Shown here piece by piece: positions 22,788 to 35,743 of a stretch of DNA of 64,000 nt. Each line of letters begins with the position of its first letter. Position 1 is the stretch's first letter. The position numbers and the translations under genes were made by a program. This stretch comes from Annulohypoxylon bovei var. microspora (taxonomy: Eukaryota > Ascomycota > Sordariomycetes > Xylariales > Hypoxylaceae). Below the pieces are notes generated by a model. It made no database searches. It saw nothing but the letters and a program-made list of their open reading frames with translations, and was not told the DNA's origin. The DNA is taken from assembly GCA_022836615.1 (NCBI GenBank), contig MU405277.1, forward strand, positions 62,001 to 126,000, given 5' to 3'.

Positions 22788-24859
22788 CATCTTCGACTTC
22801 CGACCAAGCTCTTACATACTACCTATATAATGCCCATCAAACCCGAGAGTGCTACGAGACGAGTGCCTAGAGCGCTAGTAGTCAACCATATCTACATCTC
22901 GCCTTTTAAGGTGCATCCCCTTCGCCTTCTTTCTCTACACGGGCTCCAAGGCCAACTATCAGGTCTCAAGAGGGCGATCGAAACAGGTGGAAAGGCTTCC
23001 GGATAGATAACTGTAGCGTTATGACTCTGAGGTTGGATCGGGGCGCCTGTAATTACCGGAACGATTGCCGAATGATAAAGAACTGATATGAATAAACTGA
23101 TCCTATCATGGGATGTCCCATTGAATTATGTAAACGCCGAAGTGGATTGCCCCTGACTTACTTCTCTACATATCTTGGCTGCTTCACGCTATCCCTTACC
23201 TTGGCCTCCGCCCATTTATACGAGGCCAACCCACCTCAGAAAACCCCCTTGAAATCTAAATTGTTGAAGCTGCTGTAGAATTTTCCGTAGGAGAGCTAGA
23301 TGGACATAACGAGTTCGCGGATACATTTCTGAGATTTTCCGCGACGCAGGAAAATGTCATCAAACAAGCAATAACCAAAAATTCCGCGTAATATTAATAC
23401 ATCGCCCTCTAGTAACAATAAACCAAACACAAACGAACGCATCGCTAATACTTACCTAAAGCACGACATTCCACTATCGCCATCCTTGCCCCATATAAGG
23501 AATCCCCCCTTTTCCACATCCCCTGTCCAAAATGCGCCTTACAAATAATCCCATCTCCCCACGGCCTGCTGAATCATCATCAACTCACTTCACATTCAAT
23601 GCCCCCCCCTAAAAAAAAAAATTCACTGTTTAGGTACCATCTGATAAGACGAAAATAAAATTAACAAAGTAAGGCAGTTCGTAGCTTACGCATCCCGACC
23701 AACCACCGAAACAGCGACCAGACCGCGCGCGTTTCACAGGCGGGCGTCTACCACGCGCAAACACACGTCAGACCCACACCCGCGCCCAGATCCCGGGGTC
23801 GTGCCCCCCCCCCGGACGTGTGGGGGGGCAAAGCAACGTTTGACCCATGAGCCTCTCTGCGTTCTGGCCGGAGCCTCTCCTCCTGGGAAATCCATAATAC
23901 GTGCCAAGTGCGAGTGCGTACATATGCACGTCCATATGGAGAAAAGGGAAGCGTTCGATCTGATCTGCTGCCGAGGCTAGGTCCCGACTTGGCCGACTCC
24001 TTTTCCCTTTCGGGCTCCCCTAACGCTTGTTGACAGCTACGGAAACCTGGAGCGAGGGCATGAAGGTCGAATCGAATCACGATCTTGGCATTCTGTCCCC
24101 CTTCCTGGATCTCGTTGTTTGGGGCTCGCGAGCCAATCGCCATGCCCGCTTCGTCCACGAGGCGCGGATCGAGTTGCTGTTAATATGGCGAAGCCGTTCT
24201 CGTACCCTTCTAGATCAATATTTGACAGATGCTTGACAGAGCCGCATGAAAGAGCCGCGCAAGCCTTCTTGGTATAACATATCAATGTGTAAATATCTCG
24301 AAGTGTCGTTCCGCAGTTAATTTCGCCAAGTCCTATAAAACAAAGAAACGAATTATGTGACATATTATCACGAGTGCCGAGATAGCAAAAAAACAACTAG
24401 GAAATCCAAGTCTAGGTGTAAAGGATATTGCAGGTTTAGGTAAACTAGATACAAAGGTATATATGATCATCTACTATAGTTCCCAGTTTTCCAACTTCGT
24501 CCCCGTCCGTCGTGGATTCGTCGCCGGTGGCGGGAATCTCGGAGGTGTCCACCCAACCCGAGTTCAGGTATACATTAAATTCATCTCGTGATGATGCTCC
24601 GCTCGCTATTCCGGCCAGGTCATGTGCTTCTGGTTTGCTAGTCGAATCGATTAAGGATCCTTGGCTAGACTCTAGGTCTACACGAACAGTCTAAGCGCAC
24701 ACTCACTCCAACCGAGGCCCAAGAAAATCTGAACTGCTTGCGAACAAGGCCGATTAATACACAAATATAATGGTCATCTGCGTCCCGCGCCAGTGATTAG
24801 GCAATGCTTTAAAATTTGCTGGCAGCATATCGACCAGGTCTTGACAATAATACGCAAGC
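22788..24859. other. intergenic with C/G homopolymer runs
   Basis: No supported gene in 2 kb. Notable are a C10 run near 23806 and a G7 run near 23822, which can pair with each other. A 136-codon minus frame (24158-23748) spans these runs and is judged fortuitous. The right end is the 3' flank of NoxA. Confidence 0.55.
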
Positions 24860-26710
24860 TTAAAAGTTTTCTTTGCCCCAGACGAAAGAGAAGCTATAAT
24901 TCAGTTAGCTATTATTCTACAGGACAGTCTTCTAGCGAATTCCGCTCAGGAGTAAACTTACCCAGGTTCACTGTACTTATTACAGAAGACGTGGAGTACA
25001 CTACCGAGACCCTTAGGACCACAGAAGAACACACCAGCCTCAGCGGGCGAATGCAGTTTCCGGATACCTCTGAAAATCATGTCCCAGTTGGGTCGTCCGA
25101 AGTTCGTGGGACTTCGCAGTCCGGTAATCGTATCCTTGTCGGCGTTGGCATCATTGATCATGATATTTGTCGCATCATCGGCCTTGATCTTAGCAGTAAG
25201 GTAAGTGTGGATCTCGATTCGGTTGTCGACATCTTGAGCCTCGATGGCCAAAAGTAGCGAACGGAACCATTCGAAGGAACCAAAGTCTCTGCAAATCCAG
25301 AAAAAGTACACCTTCGTAAGCCTCGTCTTCTTCTGCGGGTAGTTCATTCGATACCAGATCGACTTCAGAATAGACGCGAATGGCGTAACACCGATACCAG
25401 CACCGCAGAGAACCGATACCTCGTATTTGAACACATCTTCAGAGGCAGATCCGAAGGGACCGTCGATGTAGACACGTGGTAAGACTCTGCGCAAGGCAGG
25501 ATCCACGTCGCTGTTCTGGCCGTCAACTCCCACAACTTTCGAGGCATCCTTGCTATCCTTCTTTCCAAATTCACATCCAAGGGCGGCGGATACTTGTCGA
25601 GTGAAATCACCGACCACACGCATATGGATGGAAATGTAATCCTCTTCGGGCGCACTTGTTAGAGTAAACGGATGATATTGCCAAAGTGAGACTTCCGGGC
25701 AGCAAAAGAAGATATACTGTCCGGCTTTGGTCTTCGTGTTCTCCTTCTTGATTTGAATTTCGCAGACGTTACTCGGGTGCTGGATAACTTTCGAGATGTA
25801 AGTCTTGTGGCGGCCACGTAATTCGCGAGCAACTCTCTCGGCCAGATACGTGAACCCTCCGATCATCCAGTACTGCCAGAAAACACCAATGGCAGTGCTA
25901 CCAACTGAGACACAGAACGGCGCGAAATCGGGTTGAATCATGCAGAAAGCGCCGTGGAAGGACCAGAAGAAAAAGAAGATGATGAACATGTGGTGCGTAT
26001 ACCAGAATCGTTCGTAATTCGCTCGTCTCGGTTTCTCGTACGAAGTCACCACCATTCCCGTAAGCGCAATCAACATGACATATCCAGTCCAGCCCGGACC
26101 AGACACCAGGTTAGCAACTAGCCATCCATAAATGCCCAAGTTATTCTTGGCAGCGATCTGAGCCAAATTGTTCCAGTGGGCAATCGTGTGGACCCAGGAA
26201 AAGAAGAAGATGGACCACGCCGTCGTAATGTGGAACGTGATGTTCTTGTCGAACTGAATGATGCCATTTAGGGGCGTCTGTCTCGCGATCGAGATAAATG
26301 TCCTGCAGACCGGCAGCAGAATCATGGCGACATCCACGTGAAGCACGAGTGCCGCTGATCGCGCAATCATGTAAGTCGGTCCAAACGTATCTCGCGCTAT
26401 CTGTAAATTGTCTTTGACGGCATAATTGACGAATCCGAAAGCGAAAACGAAGGCATGAAGAACCATGAAAATGAAGACGAAACTAATACACCAATTAGCA
26501 ATTTGTCCTATAAAATGAACTCACGGCTGGCACCAACAATCTTCGGTATCCCTCGTTGATCATCCACTTATCGAACTTCTCTCGCATCGACAATTCCTTC
26601 TGCCGTTCCTGTGTCATTTCTCCTGACAGCAACATTCTTGTCAATGGCGTCCATCTTGACCTCTCCGACAGTTTCTCTCCCCCATATTGGCTACCCTCGT
26701 AGTAAGACAT
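24860..26710 (-). CDS. noxA: NADPH oxidase catalytic subunit (NoxA/Nox1 type)
   Basis: Exons on the minus strand are 26710-26538, 26482-24962 and 24893-24860, giving 575 residues. The enzyme passes electrons from NADPH through FAD and two haems to O2, making superoxide across a membrane; in fungi it serves sexual development, hyphal fusion and infection structures. Seen: the N-terminal SRWTPLTRMLLSGE motif of NoxA, six membrane segments with haem-ligand histidines in HTIAHW and HHMF/FHG, the FAD motif YHPFTLTSAP, the NADPH motifs CGAGIGVTPF and FFWICRD, and the typical end GFSFVWGKENF, recovered only by splicing the 34-nt last exon. No EF-hands, so not NoxC. The first intron needs a GTTGGT donor, but its placement restores the expected RR-[aromatic]-FVF junction. 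A 25-residue excess over usual length comes from a linker before VYIDGPFG. Confidence 0.95.
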
Positions 26711-29700
26711 CTTGCTCGAAGGATGTTTCGTAACAAATCTTTCGCGGTTATTGACGTGATATCGTTTTCCGGGTAGATTCGTCCTCTACTCTTCCCAATG
26801 CTCTTGAATTTTGACCTTGCAGTTACCAATCCAACACCACCAAAAACCTCCTCTTCTCCTATTAGACTTGTTGAATTATATTTCGGGACCTCGTCCTTTC
26901 GACACGGGATAAAAACAGGTAAATGCTAATTCAGAGCCTGCTGAACGGGCACAAGGCCATCGAAGGAAAGAAGCGGCGATGTGATGGGCAAAAAAAGTAA
27001 AGATCAAAAGAACGGATAGTCGACCTGGAAGCCTGCCAATCGCAGCCGCCTGTCAGCCAACGTAAAGAATCGAACAGCGCACCTACGAACAACTGAAAAG
27101 GAAGCGGAAAGCGTTTGTGAGGAAACGAAGGGAAAGGAGAGAAGGGTTCCGAAGATCTCATGCAAGAGGCGGGAAAGCAGTGGATATTATGGAAGACTGC
27201 CAAGAATAGGAAACATCAGGCCATATTGGTAGATCATACCTGGGTACAACGCCGCGCCAGGGGTTGTCAACGTCAACGCTACCGTAGCTTAAGCTATTAG
27301 ACGATGAAATGCTTCGCAAGCCTAGCTATTACAAAGCACGAAAATCATAGAAAAGGTAATGAAAAAAGTCTTTGCAGGGGAAAAGGAATAAGAATGATGT
27401 GATACTAGGGGTGTAGAATAGAAAACGCATGGGTATACGAGCATGAAGATATGTACCGGTGACTTGTGACAACGATGGATCGAAGCGAGGGTCTGCGTGG
27501 TCTCGACACTTGCGACCAGGTACAAGTAACACGCGTCAGGGGGGGTTTTCAGCGAATGGGTCCCTGATCTGGCCGAGCAGCGGTTACAGCCTTATTACCG
27601 TAACGGTTTCGAGCCTTTGAAGCACGACAGAAGCTCGCAACGCAGCAAAACTTCTGCTGTTGGATATGAGAGTTTAGTATAGATTTGGTATATCCCTCTG
27701 ATACCTACCTAGCCATTCAATAAACTCATGTTAACATAGAAGGAATGTATATCTAGGTAGGTACCCTAGTAAATAGTTTATGAGTGAAATATTATCCATC
27801 GAGGATAGAAAATAGCACTCGCTGTTGATATCAACTGCATGTACCAAACGAAGAATCTTCTTCGTTCAGGCCTTCAATGACCCGGTCTTCTCATCCGCGT
27901 TAACCTAGTCCTGTATGATATCCAGATCCTTAGCAAGGATAGAGAGGTGGGTAATGGCACCACTGAGTATCTTGACGACACGTCCCGATACAAGCTAGAT
28001 ATGAAGGCGGACTGCGCAATCACCAGCCATACTACAGTACAATGTTCGAAGCTAGGCGACATTGCTGTGCGTGGAATCGGTTTGGGATGTGGAGAGTTCG
28101 AGATCGAGATTTGATTCGCCATTGGTCCATCTTTAGAAAGATCCCCGGCGCCTACGCTTCAGGATGTTTCGTCAGGGGTCCTTGACACATTCGAGACTTA
28201 AGCCGCCAAGGGCTTTGTAGCAAAAGGGGACAAGCGCCAGCCAACTTTTATGCCAGGCACCCCCGAGACGACATGAACGATCTCAGTGGATGAGTTTAAA
28301 AAATCTTGTACGAAGTAAGTTTATCGAAATATTATCCAGTTATTAATCTTGGCGAATAGATCTTTTAGTAGATTAAATTAGTTTAACCCCTCACTTATGT
28401 AATTCAATATGAAATTAACAAGAGATCTCGGAATCGACGAATGAATATTCATTATCGATACACTAGTCTCGGGCTTCGGCAGATTGACGACAAGGTCACG
28501 GATTCTACGTATTATTATCAAGCACTGGGAAATAAAAAAAGAAAGCGGCTCACGAAGCAGCCCCACTCAATTCGATTCGATTTGATATGCATGCAACACC
28601 CCTTCGATTTGTTTAATTATAAGCCATGTACAACCCGATGGCTTGATCATGGCAAGTTTATGAGTGGAGGTTTCAAAATACCACATCACACAAACTGAAT
28701 GCCGACTCGATTCGATTCAAGATGTTCACGAGTAAACTTTACTACATACCACAGCCGTAGAACCATGTGTTTCGGTATTGTGCGGCGGTACCATAATGCA
28801 CCGCATCCCCGAGTAGATCTCACAAACAACTTGGAACTTGATGCTGAATATACTACTTATAGAGATAGATAGATAGCAATATGCCCCCGCATCAAATCGT
28901 GATTCTCTTGTGTTTTATGAATTTCTAAGATTACCTACCTACTTAGACTTTCACCCCCACGTCGTTGTTCTCGTGTTTCCAAGCCACTCGGATCCAAGTT
29001 GCAAAGAGACGAATCCGTTTAGATCCTACGAAACATGTGGTATCTAAATCCGTATATCCCATCTTGACAACTCCTATTTTGTCTCTTTCTTGCCTACCTC
29101 TAGCTGTTGCAGGATTCTCTTGTAGTAACAATACTACTAAACAACTTACTATTCGCAGCAACGTCCCATCACCGTACGACCAAGGGCGTTAGTTGCGTAT
29201 AAACCCATCATCCGATTTGAATTGCGCGGCTAAAACAAGGGGTACGTATACAATAGGCCATCTTTAGATCACGTTTCCCCTATCTCAGGAGCACAAGAAC
29301 CGAACCCGAAACACATACGTCTTAAAAATTCCTATCATGTATGAATCTTTTTACTTGACCAAAACAAAACCTTGGAAAATCTTGGCTTGATGCAATGATT
29401 AGTGTGAATCTATGATACTAATTAATAGTGCCTCGACCCATATGAGGAAACACTCGAGTCCTTCCAACACCTAATTGCTCGCTGTGCCCCTTGGGCCAAT
29501 ACTGATAATAGCTCATGCTAGTTTATGGGCATCTACGATAGTACGAAGGAGTAGTTAAACAAATACGTCACGCAGGCTTAAACCCTATTGTCAACTTTCA
29601 CGACCAGTTGCGGCCACATAAAGGGAAGGGAATGGTGCATTATAACAAATCTGGGATGAACGTCAAGGAGGATTGAAATGCAAAGCCGCAGTTCCTCCAG

Positions 29701-29979
29701 ACAACTCCATTAACTCATGCCTATCTTTCGTAAAACCTCATCTCCCTTAGCAAGTCATTCTAAGCCTGTTCCGAAAGTCATGTGCCCGAGAATTCTTCAT
29801 GGGGCACACTAAGCCATAACGACGAATGGGCAGAGACACTGGCAGATGCGGATCGTATTGCCTAGGTCGGAAGGAAAGTCCAAGTCCCTTCCGGTATCAC
29901 TACCAATAAGTGCTATGCTCATTGCCCTGCCATATCAACCACTACACTTCGCCGACGAATCTTCCCCTTGCCATTTGCC
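26711..29979. other. long intergenic region upstream of noxA
   Basis: A 3.3-kb stretch with no supported gene. It should include the noxA promoter and long leader (right of 26711) and the 3' flank of the E2 gene. CCTACCTAG-type words occur near 27705, 27757 and 28932. A plus-strand frame open from about 27877 to 28110 has protein-like composition but no ATG or splice partners. Confidence 0.55.
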
Positions 29980-31029
29980 CTAGATGGCGTACTTGCGGGT
30001 CCACTCCCGGGCCGTAGCTTCGTATCTCGCACGGTCGGTCTTGTACACGTGCGCGATCTCGGGAACGAGAGGGTCGTCGGGGTTGGGGTCGGTAAGCATG
30101 GAGCAGATAGAGAGAAGAACTACAATCAGTTAGAATGAGGATATAGAATGGATCAGGAGGTTAATTATGCTTACCCTTAGAGATGGTCAAAGCCGGACTC
30201 CATTGGTCTCTCAGGATGTCCAGGCAGATGCTTCCGTTGGAGTTGATGTTGGGGTGATAGATGCGAGTCGTGAAGTTGACCTTGGGGGGCTTGAAGGGGT
30301 AGTCTGTCGGGAAGTGAATGGCGAGGAAGAAGACACCACCAGAGTACGGCGAGTCACCCTAAGACATCTAGTTAGTACTTTGAACTAACGTTTAGAGAGT
30401 ATGGTCTCGGCCTCAGCGGCCGCCTCCATGAGAAAAACCGCTAGGTGGACGGTCTACACAGTAGAGGCCTGCTTGAGGACGAAAAGAAGAAGGCACATGA
30501 TATCGAAGAGGTTGGCTTACAGGTCCCATAATCGTTGCTTGCCAGTGGAACTATGCAGAGAAATAACAAGTTAGTAACACTCCATGATATGATAACTTCT
30601 AGTGCCACAGGCTTGGAGGTATCGCTACCCATAACCAAGGACCCGAGTCACGCATCGACTAGGTAGTCCAGCGCTTATCGTTCATTGGTGGGGGTGAGAC
30701 AATGTGGTTGCTTACCAGATCTTCGCCGACGGGTCCAGCAGAGCATGACGAGGGAGGGTCACTATGAAACGAAACGTTAGCAATGCCATCAAAATAAAAG
30801 ATTCCTTTTTTTTTTATCGTCCGCAGCAATAGTAAACAAATGTAGGGCAATTTTTTCGTTGTAGTGAGGCTGTCCCGTAGGATCCCCGCTCTGTCTGTCT
30901 ACAGAGCGGCCCCACCTTGGGCTCACTCAAGACAAAAGCATCACCAAACAACCAGCCGCTACGATAAGAAAAAAAATCGACATACCGTCCCAGGTCTGTG
31001 AGTTCCTTGTTGATGCGCTTCAACGCCAT
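29980..31029 (-). CDS. ubc4: ubiquitin-conjugating enzyme E2 (UBC4/UBC5 class)
   Basis: Five exons on the minus strand, 31029-30986, 30761-30716, 30550-30521, 30358-30175 and 30119-29980, give exactly 147 residues, the canonical length for the class. The protein accepts ubiquitin from E1 as a thioester on Cys85 (NGSICLDIL) and hands it to E3 ligases for degradation of short-lived and abnormal proteins. HPN at 75-77, FHWQATIMGP, FPTDYPFKPPKV and the terminal WTRKYAI are all characteristic. The second and third exons are only 46 and 30 nt long. All splice sites are GT...AG. The gene is intact and highly conserved, so it is a good anchor for placing this window by synteny. Confidence 0.97.
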
Positions 31030-32555
31030 TGCGGATAGGTGTGGATGGTATTGGTGTTAAGCTTTATGCTCGACGATGGTCTCTACTGTTGAAAAAACGG
31101 CTATTTATACTTGCGGTCAGTATGGAATGCGGGAGAAATAGATGGAGTTGTTCAGGCAAGTTTGCAGATAAAATTGAAAGAGAATTAAATAGAGGGGAAA
31201 CAAGAGTTAGAACATACCAGAGAATAAAACTTTAGGTGACAGTAGTCAATCTTCAAGAATATGAGGTCGGCGAGAAGATATGATGGTGGTGGTGTTAGTT
31301 ATTATTATTATTGTCGGGGTCGGTTTGGTTTCGTGGTTTGGTGATGGTAGTAACTGTAAATGCGAAAGTTGGTAGCGGGGAGAGAAAGGAAAGTCAGGCA
31401 AGTCTTTCAGGTGACGGAATGAATGGGAATATTGGGTCAGGGATGCACAGACCAGGCAGTTTAAGAGGTGCAGGGGCAGTCACAAAGAACAAAGGACGGG
31501 CACCACGGGCAGGCACGCGCTAGCACCTTTTTTTCTTCAACCCAATCAAACAGCCGATTCACTCTAAATTCTCCAAATCAAGTGGCTGAGAGTGGCTTAG
31601 TATCGCATTTATGGTTGTAAATCATTGTATGTGGTTGTACCTTCTTGATACCCATTGGTAAACGAGTCCGACAAAACTGGTAAGTTAAGCCTCGAAAGAA
31701 CCAATCAGATGAATCCGGCTCGTTCCCATGGACCCGAAGAAACGGCGCCTTAGGCTTGTCTGGTTACACGGTAAGTATATTCCCCACACCGCCACTACCT
31801 AGACCAATCATTGCCTAGAACCGTATGTATAGTAAGTATCTAGGTATCTAGGTACCCAATAGTACCTGCCGAGGCGTCACTCAACAACTCACTTTGCCAT
31901 CTTTGAAATTACTCATGCTGAATAACATGTTGATTCGTCGATATAGAGTCATTTTATCTGATCCTATAGTTTGATTGGGAAATCACATATCTTTAGCGTA
32001 ATCACTAGATATCTGATCTTGTACCTTGATGGCTAACGGTGACGAATGACTAAGAGAGTATGTGCTTAGACAATCTTGACAGTCAAAAGTATGTATTAGG
32101 ATCCGAACCACAGCACTACAAGTCTTCATAGGCATCTAGATATTTACATATCTACTTACCTAAATGCCTAGATACATAGTTCATTCTTGCTGACAATCAT
32201 AGGGACAGTACCTACGATGTCATCTAATCGGGTATCTATGTATATGATCACTACTAGGTAGGAGGTGGTGTATTACCCAGATTGCCGTTCTTCGCCAAAC
32301 ATTGCGTGGTTCGGATAGATCATATTATGATGGATACTTTCAGGTACAACTTTGTGAATAGTCATCACGTGTGTTTAGGCATGTTTCCACTAGTGTACCC
32401 AAATTCATAGCGAGATACCGTCTCTCAGATCGACCCCAAAAAACAGATACATATCTATACGTCGGATATACATAGCTCGATATATCTACATCATCCCGGA
32501 TATTTTTGACGACTTAGATGTCTAGTAATCGTTTCGGTTGGTTCAGATCACACGA
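31030..32555. other. intergenic, no gene seen
   Basis: It contains the E2 promoter at its left end and the 3' flank of the dehydrogenase gene at its right. TAGGTA/CCTAGG-type words recur (near 31847, 32155 and 32255). No coding frame is supported. Confidence 0.6.
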
Positions 32556-33965
32556 TTATACAAAAGCTTGTATTCCAGTGATGGCTCTTCCGAGAATGAG
32601 AGCTATATCTCTATTAGTAAATATCGATAATCTTGGAGATGGGTCCACTTACCGTGAATATCGCTCTGACCTTCGTATGTCTGAGTCACGAATAGGTTAG
32701 CCACGTGTCTTCCGATGCCATATTCATCGCTAACGGCGTTTCCCCCGAAGATCTCTTGCAGTGCTCTCGCATTCACGAGCGCACGGTCGCAGTTCTGTCT
32801 TTTTATCATGCTGATCATCTCTGGCGTAGCTTTTCCTTCATCCTTAAGTCTACCCACTTGCACCGACACCAACACTCCATACGCAGCATCGGTTGCAGCG
32901 TCCGCCAACTTCTTCTGTATGAGTTGATATTTGGCGAGAGGATTGGATTTGAATTGCTTGCGGTCCAGGGCATATTCCCGCGCTCGGGCGATGCAATCTT
33001 CTAAGGCACCCATAATCCCAAAGGAGATACCGTATCGGGCACTATTTAGGCAAGTAAATGGTCCGCTCAGGCCCTCGACGTCGGGAAACATATTTTCTTG
33101 AGGTACTGGGCAACCGTCCATATGGATCATACCGGTAATACTAGCCCGGAGCCCGGTCTTATTCTTGATAGCCGGAGTCTCCAGCGTACCAGGCGGACAA
33201 TCCTTTCTGTCTATGAGAAATCCCCTAATCTTGCCCGTCTCTTGTAACTTCGCCCAGACCATGAATACATCAGAAATCGGCGAATTCGTGATCCAGGTCT
33301 TAGAGCCACTCAAAAGGTAATATCCTTTTTTCGTCGGGTGCGGCCGCGCCGTCGATTCCATAGATCCCGGATCGCTTCCATGGTTGGGTTCTGTGAGTCC
33401 GAACGCACCAAGAAGTTTACCCTTAGCCATGTTAGGTAGGTATCTCTCCTTTTGTTCCGTAGTCCCAAACTCGTGGATCCCGCCCATAACCAACGAGGAT
33501 TGCACTGACATGCCTGAGCGGTAACCGCTGTCAACCCGTTCGACGGCCCGGGTGATCAGACCGGACGCCACAGTCGATACGCCAGCACAGCCATAGCCAT
33601 GCAAATTCGCGCCGAGCAGGCCAAGTTCACCCATCTCGAGCAATATGTTAGGGTCATAGTGCTCATCACGATATGCCTCTACGCGCAGTGCGGTTAGCGA
33701 GTAAGCCACAATGCGAGACCCCACAGGGCGCTAAGTAAGCTAAGGAATACTCACGAAGGACCCGCGGTTGCAATTGCTCCTGGCAGTATCGCTCTGCCGT
33801 CTCCGAGATGGCCAATTCCTCCTCGGTAAACAAGTTTTTGCTTGCTAATGGGTCTTTCCAATCAAATTGAGATTGGGAAGCCGAGGCATAGTTTCTAAGA
33901 GGTTGCCACTGCCTCACAGAAACGGCCAATGGCCTTGAAACCCGTGATATCGTTGGACGTAGCAT
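32556..33965 (-). CDS. glutaryl-CoA dehydrogenase, mitochondrial
   Basis: Exons on the minus strand, 33965-33755, 33678-32653 and 32602-32556, give 427 residues. The enzyme oxidatively decarboxylates glutaryl-CoA to crotonyl-CoA in lysine and tryptophan breakdown, using FAD and the electron-transfer flavoprotein. The first 30 residues are Arg/Ser-rich without acids, a mitochondrial targeting sequence. The acyl-CoA dehydrogenase fold is complete: AFGLTEPNHGSDPG, KTWITNSPISDVFMVWAK, SARYGISFGIMGALEDC, YEGQSDIHALILGRAITG. The catalytic base is Glu406 in TYEG. The short last exon supplies ALILGRAITGIQAFV, characteristic of this enzyme rather than other acyl-CoA dehydrogenases. No pathway partner is adjacent. 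Confidence 0.95.
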
Positions 33966-34280
33966 GGCTGCACTCTCAATTTGGAGGAATCGAGGTGAGC
34001 GTTATAGGATTTAGAGCTGTCCATGGCGGCAATGGAGGCGACTTGTGGGGTCAAGTCTAAGAACTGATGACTGTAAGGGCGTGAAAGCTATCCGATACAG
34101 CGACCTCGGTACCTGTTCCACTATAATATTCCTAGGTAGAATTGAGGGCCGGAAATAAACGGTACGAAGTTCGGTTAATACTGTATTATCGATCGCCCTC
34201 CCACGCTAGGAAAAGCCTTCAAGCCACAAATGAAGCCACATGTCTTAGATCTCCAACTATCCTTCGGGGGATTCTGCTGA
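33966..34280. other. intergenic, no gene seen
   Basis: Promoter side of the glutaryl-CoA dehydrogenase gene up to the left arm of the inverted-repeat element. No element identified. Confidence 0.5.
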
Positions 34281-35743
34281 GACCACCTCGTCGACTAGGT
34301 CGGACCACCTCTCGGAGTTTAGCTCGGACCACCTCCTGGGGTCCGAGCTAGCTCCGAAAATTATTAAATACTAAATAAATTCATAACGCCACCAATATAA
34401 TTATTATATAAATAAACTTTATATCGTTCGAAAGCTAATTTTTCAACGGTTTTAATGAAATAGGTTGCACGAAGTTTAAGTGATTATTCATCAAGTTATC
34501 TTTAAGTGTAATTTTAAAGAAAATATATAAATAAAACGTAATGTTTAAAAAAAGTTTTAAACTTATAATTAAGTTTATAAATTACATTTTTATAATAATA
34601 TTTTTTTAAAATTTTATTATTATTTATAAATTTTTAATTTAATTATATAAATTTTTTTAAAATTAATTTACATAATATATGATTAATTAAAAAATAAATA
34701 ATAAAAATATTTATTTTAATTTAAAATTAAAATTTTATTTATTAAATTAAATTTTAATGAAATATTTTCTTTTAAAATTTAATTATATTTTAAAAAAGTT
34801 AAAATAATTTAATAAAATTTATAATAATTAAATTTAATTATATATAATTTATAATAATTAAAAAACGGTTTATTATTATTAAAAGTTTATTATTTTAACT
34901 TAATAAATTCCTGCTAAGTCTGAGCCGGCTTTTTTGATTGGTTGAAGATCTATCGATAAGCACAGGCCAGCTCAAAGTACTTTACCACCTATACAAATTC
35001 GTATGCATCTCATTGTACTTGTTTAAATCATACAAACCTTCATCTTTCAACCTTAATAACTTCATCAATATTAAATATAAAATGGATTAATTTACACTAA
35101 TCGATAGCTAATTTAAAAACGGATCGAATGATACAGGTTGCATTACTGTTGAATTTGTATTAATGTAGATATATCAAGGGACGTGTAAGATATCAATATT
35201 GAAGCGTTTCGAAGGTATCACGTGCAGCCGGTCGCAAATAGCAACATTGGGAATCGCGATACAACAGCTCATTGAGTACGAAATATAGCGTGCAACCAGT
35301 TAATATTTATATGCATAGAAGCGCCTAATTGAGGGCTATAAAACGGTGTAAATTTTATAGTGAAAAACGCATTGTAAAGGAAGTTATTCGAGTTCAAAGC
35401 GAAGGGTACCATGTACTGACTTCTAGTGGCTTTTAGTGGCTGCGTGGCTTATTAATACGATTACTAATAAGGTCAGGGTTAGGGTTACGTAAGACTAATC
35501 CGAGACTGGTCTGGGATTAGTCCTAATTAGGATACTGGTCTGAGCTCATACCTAGACCAGACCGAGACTGAACTTTAAAGTGGGACCGTCTGAATTGGGT
35601 AAGTGGGGTAAATGACTAAGTATGTGGGGCGGTCTAACCTATCTAGGTCAACTAGTTGGAGGTGGTCTTGGCAGGTCGTTTTTTCGGAGTTAAGCCCCTC
35701 GGAGCGCCTCAGGAGGTGGTCCGAGCTAGTCGACGAGGTGGTC
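34281..35743. mobile_element. terminal-inverted-repeat element relic with AT-only core
   Basis: A 31-base terminal repeat at 34281-34311 matches the reverse complement of 35713-35743 at 30 of 31 positions; it contains a GTCGAC core between two copies of a GGACCACCTC word. More copies of that word lie just inside (34323-34335 on the left, about 35659-35667 inverted on the right), as in DNA transposons with subterminal repeats. Directly inside the left arm is a near-perfect 18-base hairpin (34312-34330 with 34340-34357). The 1.46-kb interior has no open frame for a transposase. Its left half is almost pure A+T, as expected of repeat-induced point mutation. I cannot identify a target-site duplication at the ends, so the true ends may lie a little outside. 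Confidence 0.7.
34360..34912. repeat. extremely AT-rich block (RIP-like)
   Basis: About 550 bases contain almost only A and T, full of TA and AATT words, with abrupt borders against normal sequence on both sides. It lies inside the inverted-repeat element. The composition suggests exhaustive C-to-T mutation of both strands. Confidence 0.85.

Noticed and set aside
23748..24158. Minus frame of 136 codons
   Set aside because: Spans homopolymer runs, no domain, no supporting splice or start context.
27877..28110. Plus frame with protein-like composition (LVLYDIQILSKDREVG...)
   Set aside because: No ATG, no acceptor that links it to another exon, no family recognised. Could be a decayed gene fragment but not enough to annotate.
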